Shown here piece by piece: positions 1 through 7,677 of a DNA stretch of 42,969 bases. The stretch is taken from assembly GCA_964630015.1 (NCBI GenBank), contig CAZVTJ010000001.1, positions 1-42,969 on the forward strand, read 5' to 3'. The position numbers were made by a program, and so were the translations under genes. The DNA comes from CAZERT01 sp964630015 (GTDB taxonomy: Bacteria; Patescibacteriota; Microgenomatia; UBA10105; UBA927). Numbering within the stretch: the first letter of the stretch is position 1; the number at the start of each line of letters is the position of its first letter. The notes below the pieces were generated by a model. It did not search any database and was not told the DNA's origin. It saw nothing but the letters and a program-made list of their open reading frames with translations.

Positions 1-2
1 AG

Positions 3-542
3 TTTGACAGGAAAAGTTTCGGCCAGTCGTATGCATTCGGCAAAAAAAGCATATTTCCCGATCCGATGTCCACCCAAATCCTGTGCCAGTTGTGCCAAAA
101 AATGGCCCGCAGGATGCGTATGGCAGGCTATAGCGCCCGGGGAATCCATTGCAGTGTCCTTTTTACCGACGGATCGTTTTGGCACAAAGGTGCACTTTTT
201 CCAAACCGGCTCCTTTCTGGATCGGATTGTTTTTCCAAGGCAAAAACGGTTCTTTCCCGTGCCCCGCAAAACCGGATCCGGATTCTTGCCGTATCGGTGT
301 ACTGTCTTCTTCCCAAAAACCAAACACAGCTTGGGTTATTCGAAACGGAGGTTAAAAAAGAACAGCTTACTGCTGCCCTTGATACCATTGACGAAAAATG
401 GGGGGCAGGATCGGTGTTTCCCGGAACGCTTCTTTCCATGGATACAAAAATCCAGGACAGGATTTCCTTTGGCGGTGTGAAGGAACTGGAGGAATTTGTG
501 TTCCGCAGTGACAATTCCAGCGAGCCCGCTGCCGTCTTGTAA
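3..542 (+). CDS. Y-family (translesion) DNA polymerase, C-terminal part, truncated by window edge
   Basis: The reading frame is open from the first bases and stops at TAA 540-542, so only the C-terminal ~179 residues are present. The start of this fragment (KSFGQSY, then a stretch ending KMARRMR) matches the little-finger domain of DinB/UmuC polymerases, where a KSIGHS-like segment precedes a helix ending in GRRMR. The LGLFE segment followed by a helix and a SMDTKIQDRISFGG tail resembles the UmuC/DinB C-terminus that ends near the beta-clamp contact. The catalytic palm lies outside the window, so DinB and UmuC cannot be told apart and activity cannot be judged. Family role: lesion bypass synthesis, usually SOS-induced; lexA and uvrABC lie 15 kb away. 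The first ATG in frame (66) is internal to the domain and is not the true start. Confidence 0.75.
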   Translation, partial: FDRKSFGQSYAFGKKSIFPDPMSTQILCQLCQKMARRMRMAGYSARGIHCSVLFTDGSFWHKGALFPNRLLSGSDCFSKAKTVLSRAPQNRIRILAVSVYCLLPKNQTQLGLFETEVKKEQLTAALDTIDEKWGAGSVFPGTLLSMDTKIQDRISFGGVKELEEFVFRSDNSSEPAAVL

Positions 543-587
543 CACTGCCATGTATTTGGTATTGTTATCTGAAGTATTGAATACAGA

Positions 588-676
588 GTGGTGGGGAGTG
601 ACCTAGCACGATAATCCACCCGGCAGCCGATTTTTATTCAAAAACACGGTGCCCCGTCTAGACCCCGATTTCGGGG
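588..676 (+). promoter_or_regulatory. Structured leader upstream of metK
   Basis: Three potential helices lie in a row in the 205-base gap before metK. GGTGG 590-594 can pair with CCACC 616-620. A long hairpin spans 622-653: GGCA/TGCC, then CCG/CGG, then TTTTT/AAAAA around an ATTC loop. A tight hairpin CCCCG-ATTT-CGGGG sits at 664-676. I do not recognise a known SAM riboswitch consensus. It could be a terminator for the polymerase gene, an attenuator, or an unknown sensor; only the pairing is seen. Confidence 0.35.
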
Positions 677-747
677 AACGATTCGCCCAAACGATAGGGA
701 AACAGACAATGCTTCTATTTCGCTTCGTTGGACGGGAAAGTAACTTT

Positions 748-1857
748 ATGAATATGCTCCAGACAGCCGAATGCGTGGCAAGCGGACACCCTGATAAAAT
801 CTGCGACCAGATATCCGATGCCATTGTTGATGCGGCATTTGCACAGGATCCCACAAGCCGGGTGGCAGTTGAAACGATGGTGACTGCCGGGGTTTGTGCC
901 ATTGCCGGTGAAGTCAGCACGAGCCATCCGCTTCCGTATGAAGAAATCGCACGCAGTGTCATTTCCGATTTAGGCTATACGAACTCCGAATTCGGGTTTG
1001 ATTCCAACTGTACATTCCACTCATGGATCCACGAACAATCCGGCGACATTGCCCGCGGTGTGGATATGGGAGGCGCTGGCGATCAGGGAAGTATGGTGGG
1101 GTATGCAACAGACGAAACGGATGAATTCATCCCGCTTCCGTATGCTATTGCACGCAAACTCATTCAAACTATGGATAATTTGCGGACCACACAGACGCTA
1201 TCGTATCTAAGACCTGACGGGAAAGCGCAATGTACGCTTTCACAAAATCCGAAGGGAGTATATTCCGTTGCATCACTTATCTGTGCCGTACCGCATGATC
1301 TGCGTATTGATGCGTATACTGTGAAAAACGACCTTATTACCCATGCCGTTACCCCGGTGCTTACGTCGTACGGCATTTCAATTCCCGACATGGACAAAAT
1401 TATCGTTAACGGAACGGGTATATGGACAATCGGCGGTCCGGCATCCGATACCGGCGTAACGGGACGCAAAATCATTGCCGACACCTATGGACCGACCATT
1501 CCCCATGGCGGCGGAGCATTTTCCGGCAAGGATCCGACAAAAGTCGACCGGTCAGGCGCCTATGCGTGCAGATTCGCGGCAAAAAACATCGTTGCATCCG
1601 GCCGGGCAAAAAAATGTCTGGTTCGCGTTTCCTACTGTATCGGACAGGTGAAACCACAGGAACTATCCGTTGATTGTTTCGGAACTGAAAATTCAACAAT
1701 GAGCGAGATTTACCGGTATATTGACCGACTTGTGTCATTTGAACCACGCAGGATTATCGAAACCCTTGGACTTGCAAAGCCTATCTATAGGCAGACTGCA
1801 GCCTATGGGCATTTCGGGAAAAAAGGCTTGCCGTGGGAGCAAATTCGTGGAGTATAA
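748..1857 (+). CDS. metK: S-adenosylmethionine synthetase (MetK)
   Basis: Makes S-adenosylmethionine from methionine and ATP in the cytoplasm, the methyl donor for enzymes such as the RsmI and m5C methyltransferase homologues in this window. Seen: the N-terminal ATP/methionine motif GHPDK (residues 13-17), the GAGDQG loop (about 110-115), the GGGAFSGKD..KVDRSGAY segment (from about 255) and the following AKNIVASG helix, all diagnostic of the family. Length is 369 residues against about 385 usually. ATG 748 was chosen because MNMLQTAECVASGHPDK aligns with family N-termini; the open frame extends upstream to 649 through the structured leader, and a weak GGGAAAG (733-739) precedes 748. rarA follows 10 bases after the stop, probably in the same transcript. 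Confidence 0.95.
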   Translation: MNMLQTAECVASGHPDKICDQISDAIVDAAFAQDPTSRVAVETMVTAGVCAIAGEVSTSHPLPYEEIARSVISDLGYTNSEFGFDSNCTFHSWIHEQSGDIARGVDMGGAGDQGSMVGYATDETDEFIPLPYAIARKLIQTMDNLRTTQTLSYLRPDGKAQCTLSQNPKGVYSVASLICAVPHDLRIDAYTVKNDLITHAVTPVLTSYGISIPDMDKIIVNGTGIWTIGGPASDTGVTGRKIIADTYGPTIPHGGGAFSGKDPTKVDRSGAYACRFAAKNIVASGRAKKCLVRVSYCIGQVKPQELSVDCFGTENSTMSEIYRYIDRLVSFEPRRIIETLGLAKPIYRQTAAYGHFGKKGLPWEQIRGV

Positions 1858-1867
1858 TGCAGGTGGT

Positions 1868-3052
1868 ATGGGTGATACATCATCTCCACTGGCAGAGCGA
1901 CTTCGGCCAAAAACCATCGATGAAATCGTAGGGCAGGGACATCTGGTCGGAAAAAACGGCGTCATTCGTAAAATGCTGGATGCAAAATTCCTTCCGTCCA
2001 TTGTTTTATGGGGTCCGCCCGGATCGGGAAAAACTACAATTGCCAGGCTCCTTGCAGACCAAATCAATGCAGTATTTGCATCCAAGTCCGCAGTTACTTC
2101 CTCGCTTGCCGATATCCGGGAAGTTATTAAACAGGCAAAAATCGTGCGTGAGCAAAACGGAACCAGGACAGTTCTGTTTATCGATGAAATCCACCGGTTC
2201 AATAAGGCCCAACAGGATGCGCTTCTTCCGCATGTGGAAGACGGAACGGTGATCTTTATCGGTGCGACGACGGAAAATCCGTCGTTTGAGGTAATTTCCC
2301 CGCTCCTGTCGCGTTCACGCGTGCTTGTTCTTCACCAATTATCGGAAGACGATCTTAATACTCTCATTACCAGAGGAGAAAAGGAGGAAGGCGTAACGGT
2401 TCTTCCCGAAGGCAAAGAGGCTCTCAAAATTTTAGCAAACGGTGATGCCCGCCAGATGCTTACTATTCTGGAAATTGCCGGAAAACTATCCAAAAACAGG
2501 AAAAAAATTACTAGGGATGATATAGAAACCGCGTCCCAAAAAAGCATGCTCCAGTACGATACCGCCGGTGAGGAACATTACAACACCATTTCCGCATTCA
2601 TCAAATCCATGCGTGCAAGCGATCCCGATGCAACGCTGTATTATCTTGCCCGTATGGTTGCAGCCGGCGAAGAACCACTCTTTATCGCGCGACGGATGGT
2701 TATTTTTGCATCGGAGGATATCGGACTTGCCCAACCCACAGCCCTCGTCGTTGCCAATGCGGTATTTGCGGCATGCCAGACAATCGGCTACCCCGAATGC
2801 CAGGAAAACCTCGCCCATGGCGCGGTCTATCTTGCTCTTGCCAAAAAGGACAGAAGTGCATATGAGGCGTATATGGAGGCACTCCATGATGCAACCCAAC
2901 TGGGAAACCTCCCGATACCACTTTCCATCAGAAATGCTCCGACTAAACTTATGAAAGGATTAGGATACGGTAAGGATTACCAGCAGTATTCGACGGAAAG
3001 CCATTTGCCCGACAAAATTAAAGGAAAAACATATCTGAAACCAAAAACCTAA
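1868..3052 (+). CDS. rarA: Replication-associated recombination protein A (RarA/MgsA), AAA+ ATPase
   Basis: AAA+ ATPase related to the clamp loader; in other bacteria it acts at stalled replication forks and single-strand gaps. Seen from the chosen ATG (1868): the N-terminal SPLAERLRPKTIDEIVGQ motif, Walker A GPPGSGKTT (residues 49-57), Walker B FIDEIHRFNK (about 100-109), sensor-1-like GATTENPSFE, the arginine-finger region LLSRSRV, and the C-terminal tetramerisation domain ending in KGKTYLKPK. Length 394 residues, usual for the family. The frame extends upstream into metK (1721), but the RarA homology begins at 1868, preceded closely by AGGTGG. It lies 10 bases after metK. Confidence 0.92.
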   Translation: MGDTSSPLAERLRPKTIDEIVGQGHLVGKNGVIRKMLDAKFLPSIVLWGPPGSGKTTIARLLADQINAVFASKSAVTSSLADIREVIKQAKIVREQNGTRTVLFIDEIHRFNKAQQDALLPHVEDGTVIFIGATTENPSFEVISPLLSRSRVLVLHQLSEDDLNTLITRGEKEEGVTVLPEGKEALKILANGDARQMLTILEIAGKLSKNRKKITRDDIETASQKSMLQYDTAGEEHYNTISAFIKSMRASDPDATLYYLARMVAAGEEPLFIARRMVIFASEDIGLAQPTALVVANAVFAACQTIGYPECQENLAHGAVYLALAKKDRSAYEAYMEALHDATQLGNLPIPLSIRNAPTKLMKGLGYGKDYQQYSTESHLPDKIKGKTYLKPKT

Positions 3053-3070
3053 AAAGGGTGTAAGGGATAC

Positions 3071-3076
3071 TATAAT
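3071..3076 (+). promoter_or_regulatory. Probable -10 element for the Nudix-holA-PMM operon
   Basis: A perfect TATAAT lies in the 46-base gap between rarA and the Nudix gene, 22 bases upstream of ATG 3099. A good Shine-Dalgarno sequence AGGAAG (3087-3092) follows. No convincing -35 is visible. Confidence 0.45.
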
Positions 3077-3098
3077 ATTCTATGATAGGAAGTATCGT

Positions 3099-3557
3099 AT
3101 GGTAAAAAAATATTCCGCGGGCGGTATCGTATTGTGTGTAAAGGATAAATCCCTATTTCTTTTGGCAATAAAGGACCGTTCCGGTGTGTATACCTTTCCC
3201 AAAGGAATTATTGAACCGGGTGAGGGGGAAGAACAAACTGCCATACGGGAAATCCGGGAAGAAACCGGTATTCGGGTAAAAAAACCGCTTGGACGTCTTT
3301 CTCCCATAGGATACAGTGTCGGCGGTGATGCGACGGGCTACTATAAACATGTACAGTTTTTCGTCTTTACCGTGCCCACCATGGAGCCTCCGCTCCCGCA
3401 GCTTGAAGAACATATTACCGAGGCAGTCTGGTTACCATTCCCTACGGCATATATCCATATTGGATACCCCAAAACCAATAAACCGCTTATCATCCAGGCA
3501 CTTGATGTTGCTGGATATGATGAATACAAAGACCAGTTGTCCGGGAGCCTGGCATGA
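3099..3557 (+). CDS. Nudix hydrolase
   Basis: Small hydrolase of nucleoside diphosphates linked to another moiety; substrate cannot be read from sequence. The full Nudix signature GX5EX7REUXEEXGU is present at residues 36-58 (G36, E42, R50, E51, E54, E55, G57), with the TFPKG strand before it as in the MutT/Ap4A hydrolase branch. Length 152 residues. SD AGGAAG sits 6 bases before ATG 3099. The stop overlaps the start of holA by 4 bases (ATGA 3554-3557), which implies translational coupling. The KG-IIEPGE form and size would suit a diadenosine polyphosphate or (d)NTP cleaner, but this is only inference. Confidence 0.9.
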   Translation: MVKKYSAGGIVLCVKDKSLFLLAIKDRSGVYTFPKGIIEPGEGEEQTAIREIREETGIRVKKPLGRLSPIGYSVGGDATGYYKHVQFFVFTVPTMEPPLPQLEEHITEAVWLPFPTAYIHIGYPKTNKPLIIQALDVAGYDEYKDQLSGSLA

Positions 3558-4273
3558 GCGGATCTGACCTCCCCGGTATCACGCTTCTGTATGGGGAAGA
3601 CGTTGTGGCATCACGAAATGCGCTTGACGTACTCCGGCAGGGAATAAAAGACTATGAAATCCGGGAAATTTCCGGAAAAACCGCCGATCTTTCCATCGTC
3701 AAACAGGTGTTTGAATCCTCATCGCTGTTTTCCCAACCGGTCTGCCTGATTGTGGAAAGTGTGCTGACAGCACCCAAATCCTCTAAAATTCCCAAAAAAC
3801 TATTTTTTTCTCTGCTGGAATCGCGTCAGGAAAATATCCACGTGATCTCCTGGGAACCTTCCGAGCTCACCAAGGATACGCTCTCGGATTTCCCTAAGGG
3901 AACGGCAGTATCACACTTTCCTCTCCCAAAAATTTTGTTTTCGTTTTTGGATGAAATTCGCCCCGGGAATACGGAAAAATCGCTTTCGGTATTTACACAA
4001 CTTCTTGAACAGGAACCTGCCGAACTTGTGCTGTCGCTTCTTTCAACGCGCATCCGGCAGCTTATTCAGGTGAAGGACAATGCAACACCGGCAAAGGCAA
4101 GCCCGTGGCAGGTATCCCGTTTGACAAGCCAGGCGCGCTTGTTTACGATGGATAAACTTCTTTCTATGCACGAACAACTTTTTGCCATAGAACTTTCCAC
4201 AAAAAGCGGTACCCATCCGCTCCCGCTTGTCAGCCAGCTTGAACGGTTTATTATTGTTTCCTGTTCTTCGTAA
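3554..4273 (+). CDS. holA: DNA polymerase III delta subunit-like protein (HolA), short
   Basis: Probable clamp-loader delta subunit, which opens the beta clamp during loading. Seen: N-terminal ITLLYGEDVVASRNAL, like the LLYGED...A start of HolA proteins; a middle beta-rich segment IHVISWEP; and a helical C-terminus with LVLSLLSTRIRQLIQVKD resembling the HolA domain III. As expected for delta, no Walker A is present. At 239 residues it is well short of the usual 320-340, as is common in reduced CPR genomes. Starts inside the Nudix stop (ATGA). The assignment rests on weak overall similarity plus the N-terminal motif, so a generic DUF remains possible. Confidence 0.65.
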   Translation: MSGSDLPGITLLYGEDVVASRNALDVLRQGIKDYEIREISGKTADLSIVKQVFESSSLFSQPVCLIVESVLTAPKSSKIPKKLFFSLLESRQENIHVISWEPSELTKDTLSDFPKGTAVSHFPLPKILFSFLDEIRPGNTEKSLSVFTQLLEQEPAELVLSLLSTRIRQLIQVKDNATPAKASPWQVSRLTSQARLFTMDKLLSMHEQLFAIELSTKSGTHPLPLVSQLERFIIVSCSS

Positions 4274-4283
4274 AGGAGGATCT

Positions 4284-5645
4284 ATGACAGTCGACCTTTC
4301 CATTTTTAAAGACTATGACATACGCGGTGTTTATCCGACCCAAATAAACGGGGAAGTATTTGGCGCGATTGCACATGCAATTGTTCGTGAATTCTCACCA
4401 AAATCCGTATGTATCTGTCGTGATATGCGTCTTTCCGGTGATGAAATAAAAAACGCTTTTGCGGACGTATTTACCTCATTGGGTGTGGATGTCTATGATG
4501 CCGGGTTAGTCGGAACGGAAATGCAGTATTACATTGCCGGCACAAAAGATATTGATCTGGTCATTATGATCAGCGCTTCCCATAATCCAAAGGAATATAA
4601 CGGTATGAAGATGGTCAAAAAAGGCCCTATTGCCGTTACCAGCGAAAGCGGAATGAATGCGGTACGTGACCGGATCAAGGAAGGTCCGCTCCCACCGGCG
4701 AAAACGCCCGGAAACGTATATCCCATCGATGTGTGGGACGAATGGAAGGAAAAAATCCTTTCCCTTGTGGATACCAAAACGTTCAAGCCCCTTTCCGTCG
4801 TAATTGATGGGGGAAACGGGATGGCAGGAACAATCGTTACGAAACTGTTTTCCGGTTTGCCGTTTTCCATTACTCCGCTCTTTTTTGAACCGGATGGGAA
4901 TTTTCCCAATCACACACCAAATCCATTGATTCCAGAAAATAATGCCGTCCTGTCCAAAACCATTCTGGAGAAAAAAGCGGACGTCGGACTGACGTTTGAC
5001 GGCGATGCGGACCGGATGTTTTTGGTAGACAATACCGGACGAATAATTCCCGGGACTATTACGACAGCACTTCTTGCGCGGTATTTCCTCAAGAAATATC
5101 CCAAAGAAATAATTTTATATAACGCCATTTGCGGCCGGGTAGTTCCCAAAATCATTACCCAATACGGTGGAACCCCAAAACGTGTTCGTGTCGGACATAG
5201 CTACATCAAAACCTACATGCGCGAAACGAACGCAATTTTTGCCGGGGAACATTCCGGACATTATTATTATCGGGATTTTTACCGTGCAGAAAGCGGGGTA
5301 CTGACGGCACTTCTTATTCTGTCGCTCCTGAGTGCGCAGGATAAACCGCTCTCGTCTCTTGTTGATGAACTGGATATCTATCCATCGTCGGGAGAAATAA
5401 ATTTTACCGTTTCCGATATTCCAACTACTGTTGAAACAATCAGAAAAAACCATGCAGACGCCAAATCCATCGATGATCTTGACGGACTCAGTGTCTGGTA
5501 TGAATCGTATTGGTTTAACGTCCGGGCATCCAAAACGGAACCACTCCTCCGGCTTAATGTTGAAGCGGATACAAAGGAGATTCTGGCTGCGCAAACGGAA
5601 AAACTACTTGCCGAACTTGTATCGTTGGGAGCAAAACGGAAATGA
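4284..5645 (+). CDS. Phosphomannomutase/phosphoglucomutase
   Basis: Interconverts hexose 6-phosphate and hexose 1-phosphate (mannose and/or glucose), feeding nucleotide-sugar synthesis for cell envelope glycans. All four alpha-D-phosphohexomutase motifs are seen: the phosphoserine loop SASHNP (Ser99), the metal loop DGDADR (about 237-242), the sugar-binding GEHSGH (about 323-328) and the phosphate-binding RASKTEPLLR near the C-terminus. Length 453 residues is standard. A strong SD AGGAGG (4274-4279) fixes the ATG at 4284; longer in-frame starts lie inside holA. The stop overlaps the next gene by ATGA. Together with the downstream PGI/PMI it covers fructose-6-P to mannose/glucose-1-P. Specificity (ManB versus Pgm versus GlmM) cannot be settled, though the SASHNP form argues against GlmM. 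Confidence 0.92.
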   Translation: MTVDLSIFKDYDIRGVYPTQINGEVFGAIAHAIVREFSPKSVCICRDMRLSGDEIKNAFADVFTSLGVDVYDAGLVGTEMQYYIAGTKDIDLVIMISASHNPKEYNGMKMVKKGPIAVTSESGMNAVRDRIKEGPLPPAKTPGNVYPIDVWDEWKEKILSLVDTKTFKPLSVVIDGGNGMAGTIVTKLFSGLPFSITPLFFEPDGNFPNHTPNPLIPENNAVLSKTILEKKADVGLTFDGDADRMFLVDNTGRIIPGTITTALLARYFLKKYPKEIILYNAICGRVVPKIITQYGGTPKRVRVGHSYIKTYMRETNAIFAGEHSGHYYYRDFYRAESGVLTALLILSLLSAQDKPLSSLVDELDIYPSSGEINFTVSDIPTTVETIRKNHADAKSIDDLDGLSVWYESYWFNVRASKTEPLLRLNVEADTKEILAAQTEKLLAELVSLGAKRK

Positions 5646-6466
5646 CGTATACCGGAAAATACCAACACGAGCTTGAGTTTGCCGTAAACGTTGCCCGCCA
5701 TGCATCGGAAATTCTTTCTTCCATGCAGCCCTCAGCAACGGTTGCAGTACAGAAGGATATTGCCGATATTGCAACGACGGCAGATTTGGCATCGGAACAA
5801 TATATTTTGGACGAAATTAGGAAAGCATTCCCAACGGATGGTATCCATTCGGAAGAATCCCATGACACAAACACCTCCTCACCCAGAAGGTGGGTTGTGG
5901 ATCCGCTTGATGGCACCAAGGAATATGCCAAAGGACTCGCCGAATATAACGTGCTTATCGGACTAGAGGAAAACAACACGCCGGTTATGGGTGTGATCCA
6001 GCGGATCGGACCGGATGAGGTCCTTACTGCAACGATTGACGGTCCGGCTCTGTATAACGGGACGCAAATCCATGTTTCCAAAACCGATGACCTGACACGC
6101 TCATTTATCGGATTCCATATCCCGAGTTCCAGAAATGGTCCAGATGCTGTCCAGCGCGCAATGAATTGCGTTCATCGTATCGTATTGTCTGCATACAGGA
6201 TCAGGCCGGGATGGGATACTGCCCAACAATGCAGTTGGGTAGCCCGGGGTATTCTTGATGCACATATTATTCCTGCCTGCGTCAACTCATGGCATGACGT
6301 AATGGAAGGACTCCTTCTTGTGGAGCGCGCGGGGGGAACAGTTACCGATTATGCAGGTAATCCCATTACTGCAGGGAATATGGAAAACGGATTTGTCATA
6401 TCCAATGGACGTATTCATGACCGATTATTGGCTCTTATTCAATCATCAAAGGAGGATGTTCTATGA
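5642..6466 (+). CDS. Inositol monophosphatase-family phosphatase
   Basis: Member of the Mg-dependent, lithium-sensitive phosphatase family (IMPase, FBPase IV/ImpA, CysQ). Seen: acidic metal ligands GIHSEES (Glu71/Glu72), the signature WVVDPLDGTKEY (DPLDGT 87-92) and the C-terminal SWHDVMEGLLLVERAGG (about 216-232), the counterpart of the WD.AAG..L..EAGG motif. Length 274. Both flanking junctions are ATGA overlaps, so it is in a tight operon with PMM and PGI/PMI. That setting makes a sugar-phosphate substrate (for example fructose-1,6-bisphosphate, as in archaeal IMPase/FBPase) attractive, but inositol phosphate or PAP cannot be excluded. Confidence 0.85.
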   Translation: MTYTGKYQHELEFAVNVARHASEILSSMQPSATVAVQKDIADIATTADLASEQYILDEIRKAFPTDGIHSEESHDTNTSSPRRWVVDPLDGTKEYAKGLAEYNVLIGLEENNTPVMGVIQRIGPDEVLTATIDGPALYNGTQIHVSKTDDLTRSFIGFHIPSSRNGPDAVQRAMNCVHRIVLSAYRIRPGWDTAQQCSWVARGILDAHIIPACVNSWHDVMEGLLLVERAGGTVTDYAGNPITAGNMENGFVISNGRIHDRLLALIQSSKEDVL

Positions 6467-7533
6467 AATCACTTGATACCGTGTCTGCAATGAAGGCCAT
6501 TGACCCAAAAAATGTTCTCGGGTCCATCGATCTGTTTCCCGACCAATGCCAACAGGCATGGGATGATGTGGCAAAACTCACGTTTCCCAAGGAATATTCC
6601 TCTGCGGATTCCATACTCGTTGCCGGTATGGGAGGATCCCGCTTTACACCACGGACCATAAAAGAATATTGTTTTGGGGAGCTTACGGTACCGTATGAAA
6701 TTACCGATGACTACCGGACCCCCGGTTTTGTCGGGAAAAACACGTTGGTGATTTTATCTTCCTATTCCGGTACGACGGAAGAGGTACTTACCATCGGAAA
6801 AGAGGCTCTCAAACGGGGTGCAATGGTAACCGGTGTGATGGCAGGAGGTGCCATTGGAGCATTCCTTACCGAAAACCATTTACCCTATTATGCCTTTAAT
6901 CCTAAAAATAATCCGTCGGGACAACCGCGTATCGGAGGCGGATACCTGCTTTTGGGTCATTTGGCACTTCTTTCGAAATTAGGATACATTCCCGACCAGA
7001 CAACCATCGTACAAACCGCAATCCAGGAGGCCAGGAAATACGCCACACTCGTTTCCGCCGATGTTCCCGAGGCACAAAATCCCGCAAAACAGCTTGCCAG
7101 AACGCTTCTTGGCACGCATCCGTTCCTTGTCGTTTCCGAGTTTTTGCGCGGCTGGGTCAATGGGTTTGCAAACCAGATTAATGAAACAGCAAAGATGATA
7201 TCCGATTTCCGTTATATTCCGGAACTCAACCACCATTTGATGGAGGGATTAAAGCGGCCGGAGACCCTGCATGAAAACGGCTTGTTTGTCTTTTTCCATT
7301 CCGATCTGTACAGTCCCCAGATTCAAAAACGGTTTGATATCACAAAAACCGTCGTGGAAAAACAACAGGTCAAAACACTGGATATCCGCATGACCGGATC
7401 AACACCATTTTCCCAAATACTTATGGGAAATGTGCTTGGTTCGTATACGACATTTTATATGGCAATGTTAACCGATACCGATCCGGTTGCCATTCCATGG
7501 GTTGATTATTTCAAAAAAGAATTATCCAAATAG
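6463..7533 (+). CDS. Bifunctional phosphoglucose/phosphomannose isomerase
   Basis: Interconverts glucose-6-P or mannose-6-P with fructose-6-P. Seen: SIS-domain motifs GMGGSRFTP (from residue 55) and SSYSGTTEE (99-107), then NPSGQPRIGGGY, and the C-terminal PELNHHLMEG segment typical of the archaeal/CPR PGI-PMI type (PELNHN family motif). Length 356. It starts inside the previous stop (ATGA 6463-6466) with GGAGGA upstream. It ends the PMM-IMPase-PGI/PMI set and links the sugar operon to glycolysis; the classic large PGI is not in the window. A 144-base gap follows. Confidence 0.9.
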   Translation: MKSLDTVSAMKAIDPKNVLGSIDLFPDQCQQAWDDVAKLTFPKEYSSADSILVAGMGGSRFTPRTIKEYCFGELTVPYEITDDYRTPGFVGKNTLVILSSYSGTTEEVLTIGKEALKRGAMVTGVMAGGAIGAFLTENHLPYYAFNPKNNPSGQPRIGGGYLLLGHLALLSKLGYIPDQTTIVQTAIQEARKYATLVSADVPEAQNPAKQLARTLLGTHPFLVVSEFLRGWVNGFANQINETAKMISDFRYIPELNHHLMEGLKRPETLHENGLFVFFHSDLYSPQIQKRFDITKTVVEKQQVKTLDIRMTGSTPFSQILMGNVLGSYTTFYMAMLTDTDPVAIPWVDYFKKELSK

Positions 7534-7677
7534 TCCCTATGATCCTGCCTAACCTCTACAGTATCAATCGTATTCATTACGGGGACGGATGGTGATTATT
7601 CCCTCCATGCAGGCAGTGCGGTTTACCGTATATCACGGTCTTGCGTGTTTGGGAAAAAATCTCCATACTGGGTATAT

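Noticed and set aside
543..747. Known SAM-I or SAM-II riboswitch before metK
   Set aside because: Helices are present but I could not match the consensus of either class; reported only as a structured leader.
603..962. Minus-strand ORF of 119 residues opposite the start of metK
   Set aside because: Shadow of metK with no family features; metK itself has all motifs.
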